64,000 bases of DNA from Symsagittifera roscoffensis (lineage: Eukaryota; Xenacoelomorpha; Acoela; Convolutidae): the NCBI RefSeq assembly GCF_963678635.1, contig NC_087065.1, forward strand, positions 21,023,480 to 21,087,479. Direction: 5' to 3'. Below the pieces are notes generated by a model. It did no database searches. It was not told where the DNA came from and saw only the letters and a list, made by a program, of their open reading frames with translations. Positions 1-13,558 of this stretch are shown one piece after another; within the stretch, counting starts at the first letter, position 1; each line of letters starts with the position of its first letter. Both the position numbers and the translations under genes were made by a program.

Positions 1-1668
1 AGTGTAATTGCTACAATTTTTAAAAAAACTCAAACCAATTTTGCTACTTTTTAAACTATTCTGAGGTTTTATTGTCGTGTATTAGGAATATAGTTTGTTT
101 TTAATGCTTTCTCGAAATGCTTGTAGATTTTTCAACAACTTGAAAATTTTAATTTCAAAGAATTAGTTCATCTATTTAATTACTTACTTCTTTTTCTTGA
201 TTCCGTTTGTCTGTGTAGCGATTTTAACGTTCGTAGAGAATCAGTTTCCATGCTAACCACTAAATTATATCCAAGAGTTTGAGTTCAAATTCCATATTCA
301 TTTCATAATCACAAGCGGCAGCAATGTTTTTTTTTACAATATTGTTGGCGAAGAACTGTCGGTGATCTTTTGAATAATGAATGTCCTAGACCCGTTTTTT
401 CACCAATCTTTTGAATTTCAAATCTACTTTTTGATCAAGACCACGGCTTTTCTTCAAATCTCATTCGATACACCTGCCGAACGATCTTGACAAAAACTTT
501 TATTGTTTGTTTATCACTAGAAATTTGAATGTCAATTATAATATGGTTGTCGTCAGTTCACAGAGATCATAATTTTTTAAATTTTGTTTCTCATTAATTA
601 GTGTTTATTTAAAAAAAATTTCACCAGAAGGTTTTTTTGAAATTCGAAGAAGTAAAGTAATGATGTCCTAATTGCTAAATCAGATCATTATTTTTCTCAA
701 ATTTTTTAAACTCTCATAGTACTTTTTTGGTACTTTCCCGGAAGTTTGTGTGCGGGTGTGTGTTCGAGTTTTTCCACGCACAATCAGGTGTCATAATTAA
801 TTATCGAGACAAATCGATTGATAAATCATAATGAATCTTTTTCAGTAGTAATTCAAGTAACATTTTAAAACATTCAACCTTTTATTTTAGTAATTATGCC
901 TGAAATTTTTTTTGAACAGCGACACGCCATCCTTGTTTCACTTTAGAATTAGTTCCTACATCCTTATGAAAAAAATTGTGTCTGAATTGCATGTGCGTTT
1001 TCTTATATTGTGTTAAATGATAATTAAAAAACGGCGCGTTTGCAAAATACTCGGCAGTTTGAGGCAAAATGATTCATTTTGGAGCGTTTAGGCCTAATCT
1101 ATTCGACCTTAGCTTGGTCTTTTTAATTTGTTCTACCCTTGTTTTTTTTGGAAAATTGTTAACGAGCCACTTCACTACTCCCATACTCATTGATGCCTGG
1201 TTAGTGGCACTGCTCAGATTTTGTCGTTTTTGTTCCGACTTACTTAACGAAAGTAACGGTACATTTGTGCTCGGTGTGATTTTTTTCTTCAGACAAATTT
1301 CGACTTCTTAGCTAACCATTTTTGACAAAATTTTTTAAGATCAATCAAAATGTATTGATGTTCTGAGTTTCAATTTGAAAGGATATTTCACCTGTGATAA
1401 CTTTTTGGATAGTTCCGTGGGTTTTATGATTGTGTGACAATTAAAGCTTATTGGCTATGGTTGACTTGTTACTAGGAACGAATTCTATGAACTTGTTTCT
1501 TATTTGTTGTGTGGGGGACGATTTTAACAAAAACTTTTTTACAAAAACTTTTACAAAAAATACCTTCTTCTGCTTATCACTTCTTTACAATTACTTTGGC
1601 GACGAATTGTTGGTGATTTTTCAGATAGTATTTGTCCTAGACCTGGTTTTCTCACCATGCTTTTAAAA
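1..1668. repeat. Diverged AT-rich repeat, older relative of the 6.2-kb unit
   Basis: No gene is recognised. Blocks at about 340-1330 resemble 1590-2420 with many substitutions and indels: the stretch around 345-500 reappears around 1600-1750, and the 80-codon ORF at 1069-1311 is a diverged version of the 99-codon ORF at 2059-2358. The spacing is about 1.0-1.25 kb. The shared short ORF follows from repeat relatedness; I see no domain or signal that makes it a protein gene. Related pieces also occur in the CYP4 introns (15060-15295 and 16072-16560), so this is an interspersed family. Confidence 0.6.
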
Positions 1669-2867
1669 ATTACAATTACTTGGTGATCAAGTCCACTGCT
1701 TTTCTCAAATCTTTTTCGATACACCTGTCCAACGATCTTGACAAAAAAAACCAAGTTTCTAGGAAATTGCTCGGATGTTAATTATGTTATGATTGTCGTC
1801 AGTTAACAGAGGTCATACCTTTTTTTCATAATTTTTTCATTCTCTTCTAACTTTAATACTCCTGGAAAACTTTTTTGGTACTTTCTTGGAACTTTGTCTT
1901 CAGTCGTGCGGTCGTTTTATTTCATGCAAAATCAGATGCCACAATTAGTCATCGAGAAAGATAGAATGATATATCATACGCAAACCTTTTTAGTAGTGAT
2001 TCAAACAAAATCTTAAAACTTGAAACAGTTTGCAAAATCTTTGGCAGTTTGAGGCGAAATGATTCAATTTGGAGCGTTTAGGCCTAATCGATTCGTCCTA
2101 GGCTTGGTCTTATTAATTTGTCCCAAATACAATCAATTTCTCTCCTGGCAACTACAATTTGCCCTTCAAAAAATTCCTACTCTTCGTTTTTTTGGATACT
2201 TGTCATTGAGGCGCTTCACTCCTCTCATACCCATTGTTGCCTGGTTAGTGGAATTGCTCAGATTTTGTCTTTTTTGTTCCGACTTTTGGAGGAAAGTAAC
2301 GGAATATTTGTGCACGGGGTGGTTTTTTCATCAGACAAACTTCGTTTTTTTTAACTAGCCATTTTTACCATTTTTATATCATTCAAAAAGTACTGTTGTC
2401 CTGTGTTTAAATTTGGAAAAATATTTCACGTTTTTGGAAAGATTGTGATCATTTTCCGAAAAAATGGTACAACTATCGCGCGATATATTTCGCGCTATTA
2501 ATGCGTAAGGGGAGATGTAATCCCTGTTAGAGTTGATTGAAGGAATTTTGATTGCCATAACTGAATTGCTACTAGGAACCAAACCTCTGACTTGGTACTT
2601 TATATGGCGTGTGGGGAGATGATTTGCACAAAATCTCAAATTTAAAAAGTTGTCATTTTATTTAATTACATTTATTTTTTTGATGGTTTTTTTACCTTTT
2701 TCTGCTTACCAAGCAGACAAAAATATTGAGCTATAATTTCCTCTATAATTATTTTTTTTATCGAATCATTTTTGGTTGGGCTATTAAGTGGGAATTTGTT
2801 TTGTGCACTTTTTATAATCCGCAAATTTGCCCGACTCATTTTGCGAATTTTTTTACTATGCCCCGGT

Positions 2868-3455
2868 TACTTTTTCGGCCGCCGCGACTTATCTTTTGAC
2901 CGCTCCGATAAATTTTTCGACCGCCGCGACAAATTTTTCGACCGAACCGCTACTAATTTTTTGCCCGCCGAGACTGAACTTTCGACCTTACAGCGAATAA
3001 TTTTTCGACCACCGCGACTAATTTTTTGACCACCGCGACTATTTTTTCGATCACTGCGTTTATTTTTGGACCGCTGCGAGTAATTTTTTGACCGCCGCGT
3101 CTAATTTTTCGACCACCGCGACTAATTTTTCGACCGTCGCGACTATTCGTTCGACCGCCGCGACTAGCTTTCGATGACCGCGACTTATTTTTTGACCACC
3201 GCGACCAATTTTATGACCGCGGCAACAATTTTTTTGACATCCGCTACTAATTTTTTGACTGCCGTCTCTATTTTTTTGACCACCGCGACCAATTTTTTGA
3301 CCGCGGCGACTATTTTTTCGACCACTGCGTCTAATTTTGGACCACCGCGAGTAATTTTTCGACCGCCGTGACTAATTTTTCGACCAACGCGAATAATTTT
3401 TCGACCGACGCTACTAATTTTTCGACCGCGGCGACTAGTTTTTTGACCGCGGCAA
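2868..3455. repeat. 21-bp minisatellite, about 28 imperfect units
   Basis: Imperfect tandem repeats of actaatttttcgaccgccgcg (21 bp) alternate a T-rich and a CG-rich half, unlike the AT-rich surroundings. Because 21 is a multiple of three, all frames give periodic seven-residue peptides (for example FFDRRDK on plus). Units vary mainly in the CG half. The long low-complexity ORFs on both strands are by-products and are not called as genes. Confidence 0.85.
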
Positions 3456-4004
3456 ATAGTTAAATGAGTTTTTTTTCGCTTTGTCAATGGTTAGATTTCG
3501 GTTTTTGCATCCGTAAGCTGTACTTGCCAGAAAAGCCAATTTCACGCAAGAAAAGGTGATTTGGATTAGTCTGATTGCATTAACAAAAATGCATGTGAAA
3601 TTTATGTAAGCGTTTATTGTTTGTAGCTCAAATAAGTCATGCTTATGGCATTTTTATGGATTCTTGACATCACTATTCTATGACCCTCTGATTTTTATAT
3701 AATCGGTGAGAGACTTTGCTTCTCTTTTTTGTATTTTTTAAAGTTCAATAGATCTCTTCTTCTTTCTGGTTGTTGTGTCAAAGTTGATACCAATTTTTAC
3801 AAGCCAATATTTTTCCAATCATTGATTTGATAATAAACTTCCTTTTGGTTATTTTTTTACAGGTAAAAATCAATATCAATGAACACTTTTTTCAGTTGTT
3901 TCATTTTGATTTCATTCGTTTATCCAAAGTTTACTAACGTTTCTAGTTTCTGCTACGAAAAAAAAAGAGTAAACTTGATTAAAATAGACTATTTTTTATA
4001 ATGT

Positions 4005-5350
4005 GGTCGGAACATTCTGTGCTTTTTGCCTTGTAATTGGCTACTGTAAATTTTTTTCCTTCTTTCTTTTGCTTAAATTTGTTTACTGCTTCTGGTGGGT
4101 TCCTTTTATTGATCAAGTAGGGAAATAGTCCTGAAAATCTACAATTTTGTTGCTGATACGATGTGTTTTTCTTGTGACTTGTCTTATATTTAGTTAAAAT
4201 GACCGTCGGTTTTGATTTGATACCAGTCAGTTACTGTATGCATCTATATTTGGTCAATCATCGACAGTTCAAAGTAGTTTGAGAACAGACATTTTACGTC
4301 AACACATTTTCTGATTCCCTTTACTGTTTTATTTGAATGTACATAGCTGTACAAAGTAGATAAAGCTTTATCTTTTTTTAAAGCGCACTCAAACGAAATG
4401 AACTTGTGTGAAAAACCTTTTTTTTGGCCTAAACACAATCTGGAACCGGCGACAACCTGGCCTCGAGGAAGCGACCAGTTTCAATTGGCAATCTTTGCAA
4501 TGGAGAGTTGGGATAAAGATCATTGAAGTGGACCAGATGTACTGAAAACTCAAATCTGCGGAGGAGAAACTGTTTAAAAATGTTCAACAGATCGAGAAGA
4601 GCGTAATCAGATAAAAAAAAATTCTGTTCAATCCTGTATCTAGCTTTAGAAAAAGATGTCAAACGAGTATTCACGCTGAAAAATCTAAACGTAAAAATTA
4701 TATCTATTCCATTTTAAACATTTTGGATTGAATTACGATTCCCGAACAAACCAGATTCATCTCCTCAGCAGAATCAATGAGACTGTCTAGACCATGGGGA
4801 ACTTTTTGCACCCTAAAGTTTTTCGGGAAAAGAAGAGTCGTCGGTAAAGTGTCGCAAAAAGAAATGCGGGACCCAATGGTGGTCACCTAAGACGGCAGTC
4901 CTCTTTACATGAGCTTCAACTCTGACCACCAGATATGGTCTCCTATAGATTTGTGAGACCAATTTCACACCCGCTATACTCTCGTCACCATCCCAGCGGG
5001 AACAATTCAATAGCAACTAGCAACAATTCATCAGCTTTCATCTTGACGCCATCCATATTTTGTCTCATGACGGCGCAGCTATCAAAACCAGACATGACTT
5101 ATCCTCAGCAGTGGATCATGAAACAAATCCTTGGTTAATTCGGCGAAAATTTTAACCAAAACTAGTTCAAAACTTCTCATAAATTTTAACGCTTTATTTT
5201 AATTTCTTGTTCTCAACTTGCTTTTCTTAATTGGTTTTTCTACTGGTTGATTTGTTACTTGTTAAATAAATTTTCCGTAAAAACTTTTTTAAACTTTGTT
5301 AAAATTTGTGAAAACATGTAAAATTGCCTTTTTATACTGTTTTACTCGGT
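4005..5350. repeat. Older sub-repeat inside the 6.2-kb unit
   Basis: This block shares landmarks with 6355-7760 at an offset of about 2.35-2.43 kb. Both have ggtcggaacattctgtg near the start, then a dataccagtcagtta-type box (gataccagtcagtta), then a block with aggaagcgaccag, then one with caacaattcatc. A third gataccagtcagtta box stands at about 5460. The sub-repeats are much more diverged than the 6.2-kb copies, so they predate that duplication. Copy 2 carries the same blocks at about 10194-11540 and 12550-13058. No coding function is seen. Confidence 0.6.
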
Positions 5351-6354
5351 TAGAGGATTGAACAGAGTTTTTTTTTATCTGATTTTTTTTTAATTTTTGC
5401 TTAGGGGATCTCTTTGGCTTTTAATACTTATGTAGAATGTTCTTCGGTATTGATTAGATACCAGTCAGTTATGTTTTGCATCGAGTTTTTCAATAAAGTC
5501 TTTGAACAGCAATTTTGTTTCAGTACAAAACTTTTTATTGTATTCTTCCTTGCTCGTTCCAAGTAAGTAAAACAAAAAATGTCTGAGTCATCTGATTTCA
5601 ATTTTTTAATTAAATGATGAAATATATATAATTATATAAGTGTTCTATTTGTATTTTTGTCAGCTTGACCTTTCACTCCTTCTACAGTAAATTGAACTGA
5701 TGCTTCGTTGATGGTGTTACTAATAAATTGGTGTTGCTAATTAATTGCAATTCTTTTTTGTTTTTGATTTGATCTCAGTTCTGCTTCTTGTAGGGTACGA
5801 TAATTTATTTTTATTTTTCCAAAAATTTGTTTCATAACTGCAATTTCTGGAACTGCTCGTTTGGGTTGTTGAAGCGATACTAATTCAAAGAGGAAAATAT
5901 GCATTCGCATGTTATGCAATCAAGTTTTTTTTTTCGGTTGTATTCTAGTTGTTTCTTTCATTTTTACGCAAAATTGGGTTCAACAGATAATAATCGGAAA
6001 GTTTCGAATGATTTATATTATACTAATTTTTTTATACTTTTTTATATTAATATATTTAAAAAAAATTGTCCGATTATAGAAGAAAAAAAAATTGGTGCAA
6101 AAATTTTGAAATTTAGATTTTGACGTTTCTTAGCACATATTTGGTATAAAACATAATTTGTTAAAACTTTTGTTAAAGTTTGTTAAAACTGTTTTTTCAT
6201 TCATTGTTTTGTCATGCCTAATTCACTAATTAATTACGTGATTGTATAGTTGAAAGTAAGAACTTAATCTATATCAATTATTCGATTATGTATCAGTTGC
6301 TAACGTTCTATGTTTTTGTTATGGCATGAGCCTGAAAAAAAACGACTAACTTTC

Positions 6355-7760
6355 TGTTGTATGGGGTCGGAACATTCTGTGTTATTTGCCTTGCAACCAG
6401 CTACTGTAATTTTTTAGCTTGCGTTTTTTAGGAAAATTTTAATGATTTTGAGAAAAAATCGCAGTGAATTTTTGTGGGTTCAAGTTTGCAGCCGTCATTG
6501 ATTAGTACTTCTTTTGTTGTGATTAGTCGTATACTTAGTGGGATTGACCGTCGATATTGATTAGATACCAGTCAGTTACTATATACATTTGATAGATCAT
6601 AATAAACTGAAAACCGACACTTTAATTCAACGCAATTTTTTTGCTTATTCGCTTTAATCTTGTAGCTCAATGTAAATAACTGTAAGGAAGTAGATTTATC
6701 TTCATTACCCTTCCTTCTGGTCTAAACACACTTTGGAGCCGCCTACAACCTGGCTTCAAGGAAGCGACCAGCTTCCATTTGCAATCTTTGCAAGAGAGGA
6801 TTAGAAAATTGATACTTTAGATGAACCAGATGTACTGGAAACTTCACAATAGTCAAACAAGTCACAGCTACTTTGCTGGACCAGATAAAGTCAAGTCAAT
6901 TGCAAAACAAAAACCAAAAAGCCAATATGGCGTAAGGTACGAATTATTTAGGAAAAAAAGATAAATTAAAAACAAAGAAAAAGTTCAACAGATCAAGAAG
7001 AGGGTGAGCAGACAAAAAATACAATCAATCCTGCTTTTAGCCTTAGAAAAATAAGTCAAACGCGTATTCACTCATAAAAATCTTTTTAATTTTAAGAATG
7101 ATGTAGAAATTTAAGCAATCTCCTCTTTTTAAAAAATTGTGATCGAATTACAATTCCCCGGAGGAACCACAGTCAACGCATCAGCAGGTCACAAATATAC
7201 CGTCTAGACCCAGAAAAAATCTGGGTACCTCAAAACTTTTTGAGAAAAAAGTTCGTAATTAAATATCACAAAATGAACGTTCATCACCTAAGGTCATCAC
7301 CTAATACAACACTAATCCCAAAACGATCTTCATGTTGTCTCCTATGGAGTTTTTAGCCCTTTTTCACAACCTCTACCTAAATCGACTCTCGTCGTCAACC
7401 CCAACCAGCGAGCACAATTCAGTCGCTGCTACTTGATGTTGCAAATAGCAACAATTCATCTGCATTCGCATCACAACACTATCCACGTTTTTTGCTCATG
7501 AATACGCAGACACAAAGGCCAGTATTCCTATATCCTCTGCATTGGATCATAAGTTTAAAACACTTTTCTTGATAATTTCGACAACTATTTCAACGAAATC
7601 TAAGTCAAAATCTTTCTTAAGCTTTCACGATTAATTTCTACTTTTTATCCTAATTTTTCTTAGCTAGTTGTTGTTTTTAAAGGTTGATCGTGTACATACT
7701 AGTTAATTTTTCGGTCGAGTTTTAACTTTTATTGTGTACAAAATTTTTTAATGTTCTGTA
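6355..7760. repeat. Older sub-repeat, second diverged copy
   Basis: This is the diverged partner of 4005-5350, with the landmarks in the same order. Its first part is also present at about 12547-13058 in the truncated second tandem unit; the rest (6868-7760) occurs only once among the recent copies. No gene is recognised. Confidence 0.55.
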
Positions 7761-7857
7761 TTTTTTGAGATTTTAATAACTTGCAACATTATTCATTAAT
7801 ACTGTTTTCATTCTGCGCATACAATAATTGTACGTTGATGATTTAAATGGAGCAGTG

Positions 7858-10800
7858 ATTACAATTACTTGGTGATCAAGTCCACCGCTTTTCTCAAATC
7901 TTTTTCGATACACCTGTCCAACGATCTTGACAAAAAAAACCAAGTTTCTAGGAAATTGCTCGGATGTTAATTATGTTATGATTGTCGTCAGTTAACAGAG
8001 GTCATACCTTTTTTTCATAATTTTTTCATTCTCTTCTAACTTTAATACTCCTGGAAAACTTTTTTGGTACTTTCTTGGAACTTTGTCTTCAGTCGTGCGG
8101 TCGTTTTATTTCATGCAAAATCAGATGCCACAATTAGTCATCGAGAAAGATAGAATGATATATCATACGCAAACCTTTTTAGTAGTGATTCAAACAAAAT
8201 CTTAAAACTTGAAACAGTTTGCAAAATCTTTGGCAGTTTGAGGCGAAATGATTCAATTTGGAGCGTTTAGGCCTAATCGATTCGTCCTAGGCTTGGTCTT
8301 ATTAATTTGTCCCAAATACAATCAATTTCTCTCCTGGCAACTACAATTTGCCCTTCAAAAAATTCCTACTCTTCGTTTTTTTGGATACTTGTCATTGAGG
8401 CGCTTCACTCCTCTCATACCCATTGTTGCCTGGTTAGTGGAATTGCTCAGATTTTGTCTTTTTTGTTCCGACTTTTGGAGGAAAGTAACGGAATATTTGT
8501 GCACGGGGTGGTTTTTTCATCAGACAAACTTCGTTTTTTTTAACTAGCCATTTTTACCATTTTTATATCATTCAAAAAGTACTGTTGTCCTGTGTTTAAA
8601 TTTGGAAAAATATTTCACGTTTTTGGAAAGATTGTGATCATTTTCCGAAAAAATGGTACAACTATCGCGCGATATATTTCGCGCTATTAATGCGTAAGGG
8701 GAGATGTAATCCCTGTTAGAGTTGATTGAAGGAATTTTGATTGCCATAACTGAATTGCTACTAGGAACCAAACCTCTGACTTGGTACTTTATATGGCGTG
8801 TGGGGAGATGATTTGCACAAAATCTCAAATTTAAAAAGTTGTCATTTTATTTAATTACATTTATTTTTTTGATGGTTTTTTTACCTTTTTCTGCTTACCA
8901 AGCAGACAAAAATATTGAGCTATAATTTCCTCTATAATTATTTTTTTTATCGAATCATTTTTGGTTGGGCTATTAAGTGGGAATTTGTTTTGTGCACTTT
9001 TTGTAATCCGCAAATTTGCCCGACTCATTTTGCGAATTTTTTTACTATGCCCCGGTTACTTTTTCGGCCGCCGCGACTTATCTTTTGACCGCTCCGATAA
9101 ATTTTTCGACCGCCGCGACAAATTTTTCGACCGAACCGCTACTAATTTTTTGCCCGCCGAGACTGAACTTTCGACCTTACAGCGAATAATTTTTCGACCA
9201 CCGCGACTAATTTTTTGACCACCGCGACTATTTTTTCGATCACTGCGTTTATTTTTGGACCGCTGCGAGTAATTTTTTGACCGCCGCGTCTAATTTTTCG
9301 ACCACCGCGACTAATTTTTCGACCGTCGCGACTATTCGTTCGACCGCCGCGACTAGCTTTCGATGACCGCGACTTATTTTTTGACCACCGCGACCAATTT
9401 TATGACCGCGGCAACAATTTTTTTGACATCCGCTACTAATTTTTTGACTGCCGTCTCTATTTTTTTGACCGCCGCGACCAATTTTTTGACCGCGGCGACT
9501 ATTTTTTCGACCACTGCGTCTAATTTTGGACCACCGCGAGTAATTTTTCGACCGCCGTGACTAATTTTTCGACCAACGCGAATAATTTTTCGACCGACGC
9601 TACTAATTTTTCGACCGCGGCGACTAGTTTTTTGACCGCGTTAAATAGTTAAATGAGTTTTTTTTACGCTTTGTCAATGGTTAGATTTCGGTTTTTGCAT
9701 CCGTAAGCTGTACTTGCCAGAAAAGCCAATTTCACGCAAGAAAAGGTGATTTGGATTAGTCTGATTGCATTAACAAAAATGCATGTGAAATTTATGTAAG
9801 CGTTTATTGTTTGTAGCTCAAATAAGTCATGCTTATGGCATTTTTATGGATTCTTGACATCACTATTCTATGACCCTCTGATTTTTATATAATCGGTGAG
9901 AGACTTTGCTTCTCTTTTTTGTGTTTTTTAAAGTTCAATAGATCTCTTCTTCTTTCTGGTTGTTGTGTCAAAGTTGATACCAATTTTTACAAGCCAATAT
10001 TTTTCCAATCATTGATTTGATAATAAACTTCCTTTTGGTTATTTTTTTACAGGTAAAAATCAATATCAATGAACACTTTTTTCAGTTGTTTCATTTTGAT
10101 TTCATTCGTTTATCCAAAGTTTAATAACGTTTCTAGTTTCTGCTACGAAAAAAAAGAGTAAACTTGATTAAAATAGACTATTTTTTATAATGTGGTCGGA
10201 ACATTCTGTGCTTTTTGCCTTGTAATTGGCTACTGTAAATTTTTTTCCTTCTTTCTTTTGCTTAAATTTGTTTACTGCTTCTGGTGGGTTCCTTTTATTG
10301 ATCAAGTAGGGAAATAGTCCTGAAAATCTACAATTTTGTTGCTGATACGATGTGTTTTTCTTGTGACTTGTCTTATATTTAGTTAAAATGACCGTCGGTT
10401 TTGATTTGATACCAGTCAGTTACTGTATGCATCTATATTTGGTCAATCATCGACAGTTCAAAGTAGTTTGAGAACAGACATTTTACGTCAACACATTTTC
10501 TGATTCCCTTTACTGTTTTATTTGAATGTACATAGCTGTACAAAGTAGATAAAGCTTTATCTTTTTTTAAAGCGCACTCAAACGAAATGAACTTGTGTGA
10601 AAAACCTTTTTTTTGGCCTAAACACACTCTGGAACCGGCGACAACCTGGCCTCGAGGAAGCGACCAGTTTCAATTGGCAATCTTTGCAATGGAGAGTTGG
10701 GATAAAGATCATTGAAGTGGACCAGATGTACTGAAAACTCAAATCTGCGGAGGAGAAACTGTTTAAAAATGTTCAACAGATCGAGAAGAGCGTAATCAGA

Positions 10801-13058
10801 TTAAAAAAAATTCTGTTCAATCCTGTATCTAGCTTTAGAAAAAGATGTCAAACGAGTATTCACGCTGAAAAATCTAAACGTAAAAATTATATCTATTCCA
10901 TTTTAAACATTTTGGATTGAATTACGATTCCCGAACAAACCAGATTCATCTCCTCAGCAGAATCAATGAGACTGTCTAGACCATGGGGAACTTTTTGCAC
11001 CCTAAAGTTTTTCGGGAAAAGAAGAGTCGTCGGTAAAGTGTCGCAAAAAGAAATGCGGGACCCAATGGTGGTCACCTAAGACGGCAGTCCTCTTTACATG
11101 AGCTTCAACTCTGACCACCAGATATGGTCTCCTATAGATTTGTGAGACCAATTTCACACCCGCTATACTCTCGTCACCATCCCAGCGGGAACAATTCAAT
11201 AGCAACTAGCAACAATTCATCAGCTTTCATCTTGACGCCATCCATATTTTGTCTCATGACGGCGCAGCTATCAAAACCAGACATGACTTATCCTCAGCAG
11301 TGGATCATGAAACAAATCCTTGGTTAATTCGGCGAAAATTTTAACCAAAACTAGTTCAAAACTTCTCATAAATTTTAACGCTTTATTTTAATTTCTTGTT
11401 CTCAACTTGCTTTTCTTAATTGGTGTTTCTACTGGTTGATTTGTTACTTGTTAAATAAATTTTCCGTAAAAACTTTTTTAAACTTTGTTAAAATTTGTGA
11501 AAACATGTAAAATTGCCTTTTTATACTGTTTTACTCGGTTAGAGGATTGAACAGAGTTTTTTTTTATCTGATTTTTTTTTAATTTTTGCTTAGGGGATCT
11601 CTTTGGCTTTTAATACTTATGTAGAATGTTCTTCGGTATTGATTAGATACCAGTCAGTTATGTTTTGCATCGAGTTTTTCAATAAAGTCTTTGAACAGCA
11701 ATTTTGTTTCAGTACAAAACTTTTTATTGTATTCTTCCTTGCTCGTTCCAAGTAAGTAAAACAAAAAATGTCTGAGTCATCTGATTTCAATTTTTTAATT
11801 AAATGATGAAATATATATAATTATATAAGTGTTCTATTTGTATTTTTGTCAGCTTGACCTTTCACTCCTTCTACAGTAAATTGAACTGATGCTTCGTTGA
11901 TGGTGTTACTAATAAATTGGTGTTGCTAATTAATTGCAATTCTTTTTTGTTTTTGATTTGATCTCAGTTCTGCTTCTTGTAGGGTACGATAATTTATTTT
12001 TATTTTTCCAAAAATTTGTTTCATAACTGCAATTTCTGGAACTGCTCGTTTGGGTTGTTGAAGCGATACTAATTCAAAGAGGAAAATATGCATTCGCATG
12101 TTATGCAATCAAGTTTTTCTTTTCGGTTGTATTCTAGTTGTTTCTTTCATTTTTACGCAAAATTGGGTTCAACAGATAATAATCGGAAAGTTTCGAATGA
12201 TTTATATTATACTAATTTATTTATACTTTTTTATATTAATATATTTTAAAAAAATTGTCCGATTATAGAAGAAAAAAAAATTGGTGCAAAAATTTTGAAA
12301 TTTAGATTTTGACGTTTCTTAGCACATATTTGGTATAAAACATAATTTGTTAAAACTTTTGTTAAAATTTGTTAAAACTGTTTTTTCATTCATTGTTTTG
12401 TCATGCCTAATTCACTAATTAATTACGTGATTGTATAGTTGAAAGTAAGAACTTAATCTATATCAATTATTCGATTATGTATCAGTTGCTAACGTTCTAT
12501 GTTTTTGTTATGGCATGAGCCTGAAAAAAAAAACGACTAACTTTCTGTTGTATGGGGTCGGAACATTCTGTGTTATTTGCCTTGCAACCAGCTACTGTAA
12601 TTTTTTAGCTTGCGTTTTTTAGGAAAATTTTAATGATTTTGAGAAAAAATCGCAGTGAATTTTTGTGGGTTCAAGTTTGCAGCCGTCATTGATTAGTACT
12701 TCTTTTGTTGTGATTAGTCGTATACTTAGTGGGATTGACCGTCGATATTGATTAGATACCAGTCAGTTACTATATACATTTGATAGATCATAATAAACTG
12801 AAAACCGACACTTTAATTCAACGCAATTTTTTTGCTTATTCGCTTTAATCTTGTAGCTCAATGTAAATAACTGTAAGGAAGTAGATTTATCTTCATTACC
12901 CTTCCTTCTGGTCTAAACACACTTTGGAGCCGCCTACAACCTGGCTTCAAGGAAGCGACCAGCTTCCATTTGCAATCTTTGCAAGAGAGGATTAGAAAAT
13001 TGATACTTTAGATGAACCAGATGTACTGGAAACTTCACAATAGTCAAACAAGTCACAG
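7858..13058. repeat. Tandem unit, copy 2 (truncated, about 5.2 kb)
   Basis: This repeats 1669-6867 almost base for base. Identity stops after gtcacag at 13058; copy 1 continues at 6868 into about 990 bp of further sub-repeat, while copy 2 runs into the 5' flank of the P450 gene. The array is therefore about 1.84 units, with the right unit cut short at the gene. Differences from copy 1 include single-base changes in the minisatellite and in A/T homopolymers. Confidence 0.9.
9057..9645. repeat. 21-bp minisatellite, second copy
   Basis: This is the same minisatellite carried in the second tandem unit. It is nearly identical in unit order and variants to 2868-3455, with a few point changes (for example near 9471 and at its right end near 9640). 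The unit array was therefore duplicated with its flanks, not amplified separately. Confidence 0.85.
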
Positions 13059-13425
13059 TTGATTGTGTAAGTTATAGTTTATTTTTTGGTTTATTTTGAC
13101 TTTTGATTGTTTGTCAAATTTTCTCTATACTTTCGAATTTTTAGTCAGTTTAATCTGGGCTCAGCGAATTGCTTGAATCATTCTATTTTTGGTCGTCTGG
13201 ATTCGATCATGTTTGCTATGCACTTCGCTTACGCTTACGCATAAGACACATAGAGATCGCAAATAGTTCAAAGTTAGGTTTTATCATCTCTAAGAGTTCA
13301 TGTTTACATTACCAACGTCACATATGTATTTAACCCGCACCGCATCTTGGTGACGACCAATCTTAACTAATACTATTTAGATGTGTTATGGTTAAATTGA
13401 GTTCATATCTGGGATAGTTTGTAAA
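13059..13425 (+). promoter_or_regulatory. 5' flank of the CYP4 gene
   Basis: This single-copy stretch of 367 bp lies between the end of the tandem repeat and the first P450 ATG. It should hold the promoter and 5' UTR unless there are untranslated exons further upstream. I see no clear TATA box. A short internal repetition (cgcttacgcttacgcataag, about 13226-13245) is the only notable motif. Assignment is by position. Confidence 0.4.
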
Positions 13426-13558
13426 ATGTTGGGCTATTTAATTGGCGTGTTTGGTGTGTTACTGGCCCTTTTTGCCTCTTGGGTTCTGTGTTCTTTCCTG
13501 TCCTTCAACTACTCGGCTAAGTCGAAAAGGGTCAGTGCTGCTGCTTCCAAGTTGCCAG
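13426..13558 (+). CDS. CYP4 exon 1 (membrane anchor)
   Basis: The ATG at 13426 opens a hydrophobic stretch (LIGVFGVLLALFASWVL) followed by a basic segment, the normal P450 microsomal anchor and stop-transfer. The exon ends in ...LP with donor CCAG|GTGAG. It is 133 nt long and leaves phase 1. Confidence 0.85.

Larger units (their letters stand above)
1669..7857. repeat. Tandem unit, copy 1 (6,189 bp)
   Basis: Sequence from 1669 recurs from 7858 with a constant offset of 6,189 bp (6,191 near the end after small indels) and only scattered single-base differences, so this is a recent direct duplication. Both copies begin with the same nine bases (attacaatt) after unlike flanks. The unit carries the minisatellite at about 2868-3455 and internal, older sub-repeats. 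Short ORFs inside (for example 2059-2358 and 5737-5919) are repeated because the DNA is repeated; none has a recognisable domain. Confidence 0.9.

Noticed and set aside
2059..2358. 99-codon ORF with hydrophobic segments, repeated at 8248-8547 and diverged at 1069-1311
   Set aside because: The frame is kept between near-identical tandem copies because the DNA is copied; in the older copy it shows indels and only loose similarity. No signal or domain supports a gene.
3185..3487. 100-codon basic, Val/Lys-rich ORF on the minus strand of the minisatellite
   Set aside because: It is the translation of 21-bp repeats; the second copy has lost the frame. Low complexity only.
4244..4438. 64-codon minus-strand ORF, repeated at 10433
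   Set aside because: No motif. It lies in sub-repeat DNA, and the diverged sub-repeat at 6570-6760 does not keep the frame.
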